A stretch of DNA of 64,000 nt from Sweltsa coloradensis. Taxonomy: Eukaryota > Arthropoda > Insecta > Plecoptera > Chloroperlidae. The DNA lies in assembly GCA_024449915.1 (NCBI GenBank), contig JAMZAV010000112.1:620001-684000 (forward strand). The letters run 5' to 3'. The notes under the pieces were generated by a model. That model did no database searches, was not told where the DNA came from, and was given only the letters and a program-made list of their open reading frames with translations. The translations under genes and the position numbers were made by a program. This document shows positions 1 to 10,329 of this stretch, piece by piece. Each line of letters begins with the position of its first letter. Position 1 is the first letter of the stretch.

Positions 1-1734
1 TTTATTTTTCCTCATAAAAGTACAGAATAATAATATAGTAGGTTAGTCTAACTAAAGCAAGACAATTTCTATTCAGACAAAACTGGATTTCTATACCGTA
101 TCGGATCGTGGTGGTAGGGGTACCATGCTTCTCACTAATAAGAACGAACTATACAGGAAATAATCTATCAAAGATTTACTTAAATATATGTAATCTTAAA
201 TATATAATCTTCCCTTACGAAAAATTAATTAGCTTGCGTGATAATGTTATTTTATGCGCGTTGAAACTTACAAAATACAACCGGATGTTTCTATAAATTC
301 GTGAAAAATGCGTAGGCTATATTTAATCAGGGATGTAATTATTTATGTGACATGCACTGCACATGGTTTCATACCTGACTGCCCGCAGCAAAAATCCCCC
401 CCCCCTCCACTTTTCTCTCATTATTATAGTAATCCAATCATTTAAATAGTTTGGATTATACGGAAAGGTTTTTCTCAAGTCTAGTGTGTTTGTTCACTGA
501 CTTGCTTAAAAAATTATGTCCCCATTTTGTTAATTTACCTAGGGGTGAAATGAAAATAAGCTCACACGCAAGCATGTAATATTATTTATGCGTTCGTAAA
601 GTTTAATGTTTTTATTATTCAAATTAGTTCCATTATGCGTAGTGCCTACTTACATTAGGAATAATTATAAAATAAAGAGTCAATAATATTAACATGCAAA
701 TTTTAACTAGGGCTACGTACTAGTTTATAATATAGGAATGGGTCAAATTTTTGTCGACAAAGCATTGTGAGTGAAGGATGGATATTCTGAAATAAATATA
801 ATATGTAGCTTGGGATCGAGTCCATGCGCCCACGTGGTGCAAGAATTGTATGCCATCATGAACTTTTACACTTGATAACGTGAAATCATGCACACCTGCA
901 CTTGAAAGCTTTGTTTGTACATTTGTTTTTACGAAAGTTAGATATATCTCCCAAAATAAACCTTGAATACATTTATTCGGACACCATTAAAGTTATCTGA
1001 ATAATTTTTATTGCTCTATGGTCAGTAAATTTCAAGTAGAGACTAGAGAGTGCACTTGTTCAAATCTTCATTTTACAAAATTTCAAATCAAATTTCCATA
1101 CTAACAAATTCTAGAATTAATCTGGAACTGCAAGAAAAGATTGCCACTTTCTTAAAATAAAATAGGTATTTTCAATGTAGGCCTATCTGTATCAATATTT
1201 TAGTCTTATTTCATAAGGGCCAATCAAAATATTTTACATCATCAAACAATTTAGATAATATAAATATTACAATAAATCACTAGACATATGTGCGTGTGCT
1301 TATATTTACCCAAACTATGCATTTTTTAATGATGTGATAGGGCTAAGTGTTTTTTTTAAATATTTTTTTTATCTAAACTGTACTAGCACATTTTCAATAA
1401 TAAACAATATCTAGAAAGAAACTCAATTGTTATAAATGAACTATTTACTTTCATCCAGTCCAGGGTGATTTTGGTTTAAATAAGATTATTTCAAGTGATG
1501 AATTTAATAAAACTCATCGATTTAAATCAAGTGTAGGCTACTTGTTCTTCACGTGGAGCTAAAACACAAGAGTTTTAACTGACTTTATGCAAAGTTAAAA
1601 AAAGTAGATTTTCTGAAACGCTTGTGAAAGTATTTGACCCGCTCACAACTTCACCAGCTTGAAAACTGATATTGTTGATTTAAATTAATAAAGATCTGAT
1701 TTAAGCGAGTCTAGGACATGCGTTTTAGGCAAAT
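1..1734. other. AT-rich intergenic DNA, no gene seen
   Basis: No open frame with domain character, RNA gene or recognisable transposon is visible. It contains a short C run near 397-406 and one TAGGCCTA octamer at 1178-1185. The only ATG frame above 60 codons (from 108) has no coding character. Confidence 0.6.
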
Positions 1735-2060
1735 TGCTGTTCGTTTGGCCGACTGACACCACAGGTGTTTGAAATTTTGAACATATGTCACAAATGTAAC
1801 ACATTTCCAATTTTAGTTTTAAAATAATTTTTAAAAAATTCATTAATTTTCACGAATTTTGATTTTGTTAAAAGCTCAAAAATTGTCCACGTTCGTGATT
1901 TTTTTCTGGTTGATTAAGACCAAATTTTGAAAATCCGCAGGGCCGTCCATGTACATCCTTTATTGACACTTTGCAAAGTTTCATATACGTCGGATGCATC
2001 TTGGCAGAGCGAATAGCTATTTGCTAACTGCCAAATGTGTCCTATTCTTTCTTAAATTAA
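1735..2060 (+). repeat. Dispersed repeat R1, copy 1
   Basis: Shares the opening GCCGACTGACACCACA followed by GTTTGAAATTTTG, and later the motif GCGAATAGCTATT, with 24322-24680 on the same strand. A longer, more diverged copy lies inverted at about 9470-10320 and a short one at 42440-42610. The two ends show weak inverted similarity (TTTGGCCGACTGAC against TTTGGCAGTTAGC), so a non-autonomous DNA transposon is possible. No coding capacity is seen. Confidence 0.7.
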
Positions 2061-2148
2061 ATAAATTTGATATGAATAGAATTATATACAAATCAATTTA
2101 ACCAAATAGCCCTAAATCATTTTTTTCATAAAAAATTAAATAAAAACA

Positions 2149-2355
2149 TTACAAATACACACACTCTGCTTTCATCCACGTACAATTCCAATCCTGTCGA
2201 TAGTGCATATTATCCATGTCGCCTCCAACGGCCACGCGGATGACGCGAATTTCCAACATGATGTAGTTTCTGGTTTGGTTGGTTTGGCAACATTGTTGTC
2301 TGATGATGTCATACCGGTTATTGAAGCCAGTGGGTTGGATGTTTTCTGCGTCTAG
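2149..2355 (-). CDS. Candidate exon, unidentified (low confidence)
   Basis: This GC- and CpG-richer island stands out from its AT-rich surroundings. On the minus strand a frame of about 69 codons is open from 2355 to a TAA at 2151-2149. It includes hydrophilic, Cys- and Trp-bearing segments such as NNRYDIIRQQCC, RQDWNCTWMKAE and ECVYL. A potential acceptor AG lies just upstream. The plus strand is also open over nearly the same stretch (about 2137-2354), as is a second minus frame, so the openness may simply reflect base composition. I recognise no family. It could be an exon, a promoter-proximal CpG-rich segment or chance. Confidence 0.2.
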   Translation of the reverse strand, partial: LDAENIQPTGFNNRYDIIRQQCCQTNQTRNYIMLEIRVIRVAVGGDMDNMHYRQDWNCTWMKAECVYL

Positions 2356-2365
2356 CTAGTCGAGT

Positions 2366-3485
2366 CTCGCTGGACCAGTTAGCTCGAGCCGCGACTTGGT
2401 GCATAATGATGCACCGTTCTCCTTCCCGAGGCTGGGCACCCAATCTCCATGAGTTTTATTGTTGTGGGGTTCGGTGAAATGCGGTTTTATTGGCAGCGAT
2501 ACACGATTCTGTAATCAGCCCTCGGACAGCGGACTAAATTCTGCACTTTATGTTGGCGAGTTGAAAATTTGTGAAAGTTTTCTTTGGAAAATATTTATTT
2601 TTCTTTCCTTTTTTTAGGCTACCTATTATCGTGACAAGAAAACTCAGAAATGAATATCGTATCAGTTTTGTTTTTCTGTAAACTAGGAGATTACTTGGCT
2701 AATTTTGATTTTCGAATTAATAATCTAGGGCTAAACATAAACTGACTCCCCTTTGCTTGCATTCAATTTTCATGGTATTTTTTTAAAATTGTTTTTTGTA
2801 TCCATAATTTTATTCACACCTTTCACTTCAAAGATACAAACACCACATTTACACACACATTTACATTTCGTTGGTTATTTTTGCTCGTTTGTTTTTCAAC
2901 CGATCAGTTGATGCAATTTGTGCTCCCTCTTTAACAAACACTTACCCTTCTCAAACCCTACTGAGACTCTGACATTAGGTATTCCCGGAATTCCATTTTG
3001 TGCCTTGCGATCCGTTTAACACAGGGAAACAATGCGAATTTTCATATATCGTTTGAATTGATGATCGAAGGACGCCATAACAATCTAATTTTAGTTATGC
3101 CATCCCCCCATAAGAACAATAGTTTAAAAAAAGTTAAAAACTATCATTACCATATTCTTGTTATATTTTTAAATATATATTTTTTTCAGATAATACGTGA
3201 CATCGTTGTGTTAAAAATTAGCATCGATCGGCAATCGTACTTCTTCTTACCAACTTGCAAATGGTGGTGCATCCTCTATTTTCCCTCCTTGAATTACTGT
3301 GGCAAAACCGTGTTGATGGATGGTAGGCGTATCAGTAAAATTTTAACGATATAATTCAAATTTGCCAAAATTTGAACGATGTGGGGAATATCATTAAAAC
3401 AGTCAGTTTAATTCTATTTCGATTCTGAAAATATACATTATTAAGGCCTACATCTTACAGAAAAGTGACTTTGAATCACCCGATT
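2366..3485. other. No gene seen; GC-richer island fading into AT-rich DNA
   Basis: The first 160 bases continue the CpG-richer island and include the inverted repeat GGTGCATAATGATGCACC at about 2398. The rest is AT-rich. The 118-codon plus frame at 2998-3354 has no motif I recognise and is probably chance. Confidence 0.5.
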
Positions 3486-3496
3486 ACATTCAAATG

Positions 3497-3760
3497 GTCG
3501 GCAGTCCGGGTTATTAAGCCGTTGGTCCCCTTGGTACTTTTCGAAAGGAGTAGGCTACGCGTTAAGCGTTGGTCCCCTTGCTACTTTTCGAAAGGAGTAG
3601 GCTACGTGCCGGTACCGGGTTTCCCTCCTCCCTTCTGTTCATACTTCATCCTCATCTATCACCACTCATCGTCTCGAATAGTCAAAGTGCATTAATATGA
3701 GACGTTAAGCAATATCCAATCAATCAAATCAATCAAACAATATCAATCAATCAATCAATC
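3497..3760 (+). mobile_element. SINE-A copy, 5'-truncated, with target-site duplication
   Basis: The copy is bounded by an 11-bp direct duplication ACATTCAAATG at 3486-3496 and 3761-3771, which marks a retrotransposition event. The body matches the full copy at 31724-32029 from CGGCAGTCCGGGTTA onward, so the 5' tRNA-like head is missing. The 3' end has the shared tail (catcctcatctatcaccac, then GTCTCGAATAG, then GCATTAATATGAGACG) followed by a (CAAT)n stretch. Inside, the module from TTGGTCCCCTT to GAGTAGGCTACG is tandemly duplicated (about 3518-3605). Confidence 0.88.
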
Positions 3761-3771
3761 ACATTCAAATG

Positions 3772-4828
3772 AAATGAAAAAGATAATGACCCACATTCGC
3801 CAACAGTTCATAGATCATATCTGGAACTAATAAATCACCAATATTTTCATCATGTCTCTAAATCTCTTCATCTGTGTCACTCATCATTATTCTTCACGCA
3901 GAAGGTGTCTGAATACGCCACGTGTTTTAATATCATCAACTGCACGTATCGACTCCACTATGTACAATCTCCTTGCACAGGAAGTAGCTTGCTCTTATGC
4001 CTTGTTCATGATTAGAATGGCATATTGTTTATGTTCTGTAATCTGTACACACATGCTAGGAATGCACCGCTGCCAGATAACACGCTGAATATGAGGTAGT
4101 TTGTGATATAATTTCAGGTAGCTCTTATCGTTTGTTATCGTAATATTAAATAATCAACAAGATTCAGTGTTGTTCGCTGAGTGTGTTAGTTTCAGTGAGA
4201 GGTTTAAACTTTCTTTAGCTAATGTTCCAAGAACTTTAAAAATGTGTGGTTGGGGTGTGATTGGGGGTGGGGGGGGGTGAATAGGTGAATACGTGACATT
4301 CATTAAACAGTTTTTTTGTATGAGACTGTAGTTTTCAACGTCGATAATCGTAAAAATATATTTCATTTTTAATAAAACCCCAGGACGTATGACGTACATA
4401 CTAAATAGCAATTTAACTTGATCATGATATAAGAGTGAATAAAAAGGATAACCAAGTATCAAACAAAGAACTATTATGTTTTGATCATTGGTGGAAGTTT
4501 GAAAAAGTAATGAAATTTGTGTATTATGCTTTATTTAGATGGAATATACAAATATATAATATAAAATAGTGTTTATTGATGTTACGCTGGTAATAAAAGT
4601 TAATACCAACACGTCGACAAGAATTGCTGAAAGTACATGGTTATGTGGTGGTATTAGTGTCAGATGGGAATGGTCATTGGTTGACATTATTTACTGGAAA
4701 ATATTCAGAATTAAAATAATACAAAAGTTGATGCTGGATAATCAGCTACCTATACATAATAACTGTTTACTATAACCCAGCTATAACCTGCCAATAATCG
4801 GGTCGGCAATAGCAACGTGTGACTGACT
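3772..4828. other. No gene seen
   Basis: AT-rich sequence with a G-rich run at about 4258-4278. The small open frames here (3852-4088 plus, 4154-4462 minus) lack recognisable motifs. Confidence 0.5.
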
Positions 4829-5406
4829 CTAAAAGCTGAGCTTGGCCAAACTCAAATGCGCGCACCCAGGTGTTCATGATTTCTGCTGAACGGTTGGTAA
4901 TATCATTACCAAATTTTGCATGGATGGTAATAAAGTACTTTTATAATCATATCCGCAATTGGTTTCAAAAAAATAAGCCTTGAAGATCCATTGCGAGAAA
5001 TAAGTCTAAAACGTGAAAAAAAAATGGGAAATCCAAAACATGGAAACCAATTCTGGAAATTCCCAACAAACCGTTTATCTTACGATAAAACCAAATTAAG
5101 CTGCGCGTTCGCATTGATTTAAACGTTAATATCCAGTATGCAAATTTGAGTAAAAAAATCTGTAAGCTTGGAATAAATTCCCGAAGTTGACCCAAATGGA
5201 GTAAATTTTGGCGATTTCACAATTTTTTTTTCAAAATAAATAAATTTAGGGAATACGCGTACTGGATTGCATAGATTTATTCTTTATTAACGTTAGTGTA
5301 AAATTTGATAGGCCTAATTTACCCAAAAAAAAAACAAAAAAAAAACAGAAAGCTGAGTGCCTAAACTCGTCTCTTCGCCAGCCTCAGCAACTTTCATGTC
5401 AACTGA
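4829..5406 (+). mobile_element. MITE-B copy 1 (non-autonomous DNA transposon)
   Basis: About 570 bp nearly collinear with 26772-27338. Both begin with GCTGAGCTTGGCC, pass through GATTTCTGCTGAACGGTTGG, and end in AGCCTCAGCA. In the second copy the termini are clear inverted repeats; here the ends (GCTGAG and CTCAGC) are the remnant of them. There is no coding capacity: the open frame on the minus strand at 4965-5195 falls inside the repeat and is incidental. Confidence 0.8.
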
Positions 5407-5409
5407 CAT

Positions 5410-6224
5410 ACGAGCAAAGTTTCTGACAACTGTGCTGGAAGAAGTCAGCCAAGCAAACATAAAACTGTTGTCCCCTGTCCCCAGACCAACCTCACCTTGA
5501 ACGTCGCTAGGGTTTCGTCTAACTAAACAACCAAGTACAAGATTACAAGAATATTTCGTGAGGCATTTCGCTTGAAATACGGAATTCTTATCTCCCGTGC
5601 GGCAACGGCTTATACGCTGATAACACGCTACCAAGCTCACCACCCTAGCAACGTGTAATATATACGTACTCGGCCTGCGCCTTGAGTGGCGTGCCATTCA
5701 AGATTTATTTACGATTATCTTGAGGTCGAAATTTATTCTTGAACGGTTTCCCCTACTAAGAGAAATGTAAATATTTGAAAACTAATAAGCGAGTAGATGA
5801 GGACCAAGGAGTGATCTTCTGCGCTGTAAAAATACTAGGTTTACAACGTTACAGCGCAATCGTGAATAATTTTCACCGCCAATTCACTGCTTTTTGACGA
5901 CACAAAGTAAATAAAATAAATAAAATAAATTCTTATTTAGATTTTAGAGTCTACCCACTCAGTCATGTATTTTCACAGCAAAAACTTGAAATAATAAAAC
6001 GTGGATGAGTTTTTTGGCATGTTAAATACACGTGTTATCCCTTTAGGCCTATGTTGTAAACCCAAGAAAAATGGATTAATTTATTTTAATTTCGGATCGC
6101 GTGCATAGTTATGGTGGAGGTGCCGGGTTATTAAACGCGAGTGTGATAGCGTAAAATTATTTTATTAAATTTTGTCGATACCCTAACAACCCTATTTTGC
6201 CACCCATTTTTAATATCAGGACAA
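5410..6224. other. No gene seen
   Basis: Holds a 127-codon minus frame (5314-5697) that overlaps the end of MITE-B and has no recognisable domain. TAGGCCTA octamers lie at 5309-5316 and 6044-6051. Confidence 0.5.
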
Positions 6225-7240
6225 GGCCAGGCTTGATTGATTGGATATTGCATAACGTCTCATAGCACTATGGCTATTTGAGACGATGAGTGGTGATAGA
6301 TGAGGATGGAGTATGAACAGAAGGGAGGAGAGAAAACCCGGTACCGGCACGTAGCCTACTCCTTCCGAAAAGTACTAGGAAAACGCTTAAGTCCCGCCGC
6401 GTTGATGAATGAGCATTTTTGTAAATTTTAGTTTGCGTGGGACCACTTTTCCTTTGCAAGTGCTTTGTGAATGCATTGTAGGTGATTGTTGTCAAGTTTC
6501 TATTGAGTTAAGTTTCTATTGTTACTTGTTAATGTTATTATAAACCTAAAAAACCTCATTTTAAAATATTTATTTCTATGGATTCTGGCTAACTTTTTCA
6601 ACTTTTTCTTTCAAAAGGTACTGCATCACCATAACCTTAATGTCAATGTGAAATATGAACGTTGTAGCTCCACCTGTTTGGTCCAGAATCGGCCCAAACG
6701 TGACGTAAATATCGCACTAAAAATCGAAAAAACACATTCAAATATTTATTTCTATGGAGTCTGGCTAACTTTTTTCAATTTTTTCTTTCAAAAGGTACTA
6801 TACTACATCACCATAACCTTAATGTCCATGTGAAATATGAACGTTGTAGCCCCACCCATTGGTCGGAATCGGCCCAAATGTCACGAAAATATCGCACTAA
6901 AAATCGAAAAAAATCGTAAAAGTACGATATTCATGAGAAATATTTCTTCGATTGAACCAAAAACGTGGCAAGTCTAAGTTAAGACGAGTAAGAGAAAACG
7001 AAGGCCCCCTCCAATTTTCATCAAGATCGCATAATATAGGCCTATGCCGTTTGCCCGGAATCGTGCGAACAAACAGACAGAAAAACAAAAACAAAAAAAC
7101 AAACAAAAAAAAAAAAAAACGAGCTAATTTTTTGGGGGGTCAGTGAAATTGAAGTCTTCGCTTCGCTCGCTACGCTCGCTTCGCTCATCCAACAAGGGAT
7201 CAACGGCGTCCCATCCGAAAGGACGGTGTAACCTTTTGAT
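6225..7240 (-). mobile_element. SINE-A copy on the minus strand, split by a MITE-A insertion
   Basis: The 3' tail and body lie at 6225-6380 (GATATTGCATAACGTCTCAT through GGTACCGGCACGTAGCC). The missing continuation (GTCCCATCCGAAAGGACGG) reappears at 7203-7240. These two pieces are contiguous in the intact SINE at 31724-32029. The intervening segment is a MITE-A element, so the MITE inserted after the SINE. Confidence 0.78.
6379..7192 (+). mobile_element. MITE-A copy 1, inserted in a SINE
   Basis: Starts CTAGGAAAACGCTTAAGTCC and ends in the palindrome-rich terminus CTTCGCTCGCTACGCTCGC followed by TTCGCTCATCC. Homologous segments are at 7838-8393 (plus), 14165-14930 (minus) and 42085-42430 (minus). 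The inner block from TCTATGG, TCTGGCTAAC to TATCGCACTAAAAATCG is duplicated in tandem with an offset of about 177 bp (6576-6752 and 6751-6910). No transposase frame is present, so it would need a partner to move. Confidence 0.8.
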
Positions 7241-7244
7241 AGGC

Positions 7245-7836
7245 CCTCCAACATTTTTACTTTTATTTGTATTATGTATTAAAAATTTTGGATTTTTTGT
7301 CTCAAAATTTTTGTGTGATCACGAACCCTTGCTCATCCATTCAAATTAGTCACCCGAGGGTGGCATCCGTCCCGAGCAGGTATAGGCTACCCTACACAAA
7401 AAACTAAATAATAATTACCACTTCCAAGAATAGGCCTAGCTTTGTTTTAAAACCAAGGGAACGCAACCTCGTGTTGTCAATCAATAGTTCACCGTTCTGA
7501 GGCTCGGGTTGAGAATGAGGGGGCGTCGAGCTCGAAGACAATCCTCGTGATGTGACGTCCGTTTATTACTGGGTGTGGTGCAGCATCTACACCTTGCACC
7601 ATAGAAAAACACAGGCGATGCATTTATTTACCTGGCTCGGCTTGAAAAAACAAAATTGTTTAACCTTCCATGTTATCTTACTGTGCGTTTAGTGTTTGAC
7701 TGATAAGGACATGCATGCCAGGTTGCTTTTGTTGTGGTAGATGCTTACAGTAGGGTACGTTTATTTGCTTACGTGCATAGTGAGTTATCTGGTCGTATCA
7801 TTGGTCTTTCTTGTAATACTTTATGGTGCTTGCATT
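7245..7836. other. No gene seen
   Basis: A CpG-richer stretch at about 7460-7600 contains a CRE-like core TGACGT (7553-7560 region). TAGGCCTA lies at 7431-7438. No exon can be supported. Confidence 0.45.
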
Positions 7837-7837
7837 A

Positions 7838-8393
7838 CCGCTTCGCGAACGCTTTTTTTAGTCGCGTTGATGGATGAGCTTTTTTGTAAGTTTTTAGTTT
7901 GCGTAGGACCACTTTTCCTTTGCAAGTGCTTTTTGAATGCATTGTAGGTGATTATTGTCAAGTTTCTATTGTTACTTGTTAATTGTTATTATAAACCTAA
8001 AAACTCATATTAAAACCTTTATACTATGGATTCTGGCTAACTTTTTCAACTTTTTCTTTCTGAAAGCAATACATCACCCACCTTAATGTACATGTAAAAT
8101 ATGAACGTTGTAGCCCCACCCGTTTGGTCAGAATCGGCCCAAATGTCACGAAAATATCGCACTAAAAATCGAAAAAAATCGTAAAAGTACGATATTCATG
8201 AGAAATATTTCTTCGATTGTACCAAAAAACGTGGCAGGTCTAAGTTTAGAGATTTCGAAGGTCCCCTCCAATTTTCATCAAGATCGATGCCGTTTACCCG
8301 GTAGAGTGCGAACAAACAGAAGAAAAAAAAAAACACCCGAGCTAAATTTTTTTGGGGGTCAGTGAAATTGAAGTCTTCGCTTCTCTCGTCCAA
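7838..8393 (+). mobile_element. MITE-A copy 2
   Basis: Collinear with MITE-A at 6379-7192 but without the internal duplication. It runs from CGCGTTGATGGATGAGC through GGCCCAAATGTCACGAAAAT and TCGTAAAAGTACGATATTC to CTTCGCTTCTCTCGTCC. GGATGAGC at one end and GCTTC...TCGTCC at the other are the degenerate terminal inverted repeats. It abuts the SINE-B at 8394. Confidence 0.82.
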
Positions 8394-8532
8394 TTAATGC
8401 ACTAAGGCTATTCGAGAAGATGAGTGGTGGGAAATGACTATGAAGGATGATTACAAAAAAAACATGTCTTACATGCAGGATTCGAACACACGCTTCGGAG
8501 CAGCACCCTAATCGTATGTGCCACCGCGGGAC
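8394..8532 (-). mobile_element. SINE-B copy, tRNA-derived
   Basis: Read on the minus strand it has a tRNA-like head (box A region GGTGGCACATACG, B box TGTTCGAATCC), a GTAAGACATGTT linker, and the same tail found in SINE-A ending in CCTTAGTGCATTAAT. Close relatives are at 28328-28486 and 36665-36832. It is too diverged from a cloverleaf to be a functional tRNA gene. Confidence 0.8.
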
Positions 8533-8775
8533 TTCTTTGAATTTCGAGATTGAGTCAACCTTTGGTCTATACTCAAGATGGCCTCCGCCGATATATAAAC
8601 TCTAAGAAAGTCCTTACTTTTTATAAATTTCAATCATAAGATATTTTCTCTCGTGCACCTCGCACAATGAGAGACAATTTCCCAAATTCTTTGTATTTCT
8701 AGGTAATGAGTGTATGAAATGTGTTCTAAAGAATATCGAATGCTTGTTCTGTTAGAACACAATCCCAGCATTCTC

Positions 8776-9243
8776 TAAAGGCGGATCCACACTTAAACAT
8801 AAGGTATCTCGTTTTCTACGTTATTTACAAAGTATTCATTATCAGCCCTTTAATTATAGAAATATTTTAAGGTTATCCATAGAGATTATTACTATTATAA
8901 TTTTTCCAATCGATGTTTATAATTATGCTAATAATGCTCCAAGTCCAGCCAACTTAATATATATCTTTACGGAGGTGTCGTTGACTGTAGTCAAGCCTTT
9001 CAAAGTAGATGCTAGTTTGACTCAACTCTTTTGTACGTTGTCATAAGGTTTTGTCGTAAAGTTGAAAATTGTTCGACTTTCTTACGCATTAAAATTTAAA
9101 ACAGTGTCTTATGCTCTAAAACTTGTCTTTAAACTATACATTTGTGTGAACTTCAGTAGTACGTGTTTCTTATGTTTCAACATTACGACTACGCGTTAAA
9201 ACCTTATGTTTAAGTGTTATGTTTTTGTGTGAATCCGCCTTTA
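8776..9243. mobile_element. MITE-C with terminal inverted repeats
   Basis: The ends are inverted repeats: AAGGCGGATCCACAC at the left and the complement of AAGGCGGATTCACAC at the right, each followed internally by AAACATAAGGT-like sequence. Each end is flanked by TA, consistent with a TA target duplication as in Tc1/mariner-type insertions. It is about 468 bp long, AT-rich and has no coding frame. No other copy is seen in this window. Confidence 0.75.
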
Positions 9244-9274
9244 GACTGATAAAAATGTTTCACTGTCAGTCAGG

Positions 9275-9365
9275 ATTGCCTGTGGCTGGCATCGAACCAC
9301 AACCTCCGAGTCAGTCCCGCGTCTAAGCTCTAAGCTACACTTTACCTCTGGCAGGGCATGCTTCC
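9275..9365 (-). repeat. tRNA-like SINE head
   Basis: On the minus strand the sequence has a box-A-like GTGTAGCTTAGAGC and a B box GTGGTTCGATGCC, about the right distance apart for an RNA polymerase III promoter. No full cloverleaf can be folded by eye, so this is called a SINE head or tRNA pseudogene. Confidence 0.5.
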
Positions 9366-9469
9366 GCTAATTATATGCACCACCCATTGCGCATTAACCC
9401 CATTACATAAACATGTGAAGATAAACCGAATATAATCAACATTTTAATTTCGCCCTTTCATAGACCGAA

Positions 9470-10325
9470 CCACAAAAACCTATTTTTAGCAAACTCATAT
9501 TTGTCCAGACATGCATTGCATGACTTAGCAAGGACACATTTTGACAGTTGGCAAATAGTTTTTCGTTTTTCTATAGGAAGCATCCGACGTAATGAAACTT
9601 TGCATAGCCTAGTTGTCAAGAATACAGTCATGGACAGCTGTCCTATACAGTCGTAGATTGTCACATATCAGCCTGAAAATCTTCACGAAAATAAGCAATT
9701 GTCGTATTTTTAAAACAAAATTAAATAAAATTAAAAAAAAATGCTATCAAGATTTGAACACAATAATGAAGATTCGTGTTCGGTGGTTTCTTCCGCGAAA
9801 GTTTGATTACTCCCTGATTTGCTGATTCTTGATTTTTGACAAATCTCATATTCGTTTGAGTGGGATCGATTAATAAATCAGTTTTTTTAATCGTTTTTCT
9901 TTTTTGATGATTTTTCTCCCCTTCTTTTCTTTTCTTTTTTCCCCACCCCTTTTTATATTTGGTTCATCAACTAGTTGCATTTAACATCCTTTTTAAATTT
10001 GTTACCAAAAATTGTTGGGGTTTTAATGCATTGTTTTGTAAGTTTTTTTTTTTAAAACTTTTTGTGACTGTATCATGAAATTAGATTTATTTATTTGCCT
10101 CCTTTGAAAATCAGTTTTTAAAACTGAATGGGATACGCCTGACGTTAAAAAAATCCCCCAAATTTATTATTAATACAGAAATCATAAAATTGTCGTATTT
10201 TTAACAAAATCCAAAATCATTAAAATCATTTAAGTTCATCTTTTTAAACGATTGTAAAATAATTTCCACTCTTGACCCCCTGCCAAAATTTCACTCAACT
10301 GTGTTGTCAGTCAGCCGAGCGAACA
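9470..10325 (-). repeat. Dispersed repeat R1, long inverted copy
   Basis: The reverse complement starts GTTCGCTCGGCTGACTGACA near 10320 and ends with GCTAACTGCCAAATGTG-type sequence near 9545. These match both ends of R1 at 1735-2060 and 24322-24680. The interior is longer and heavily AT-rich with T runs, so it may contain an insertion. Confidence 0.6.
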
Positions 10326-10329
10326 GAAA

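Noticed and set aside
5314..5697. 127-codon minus frame
   Set aside because: Runs into a poly-A tract of MITE-B and shows no domain; likely chance.
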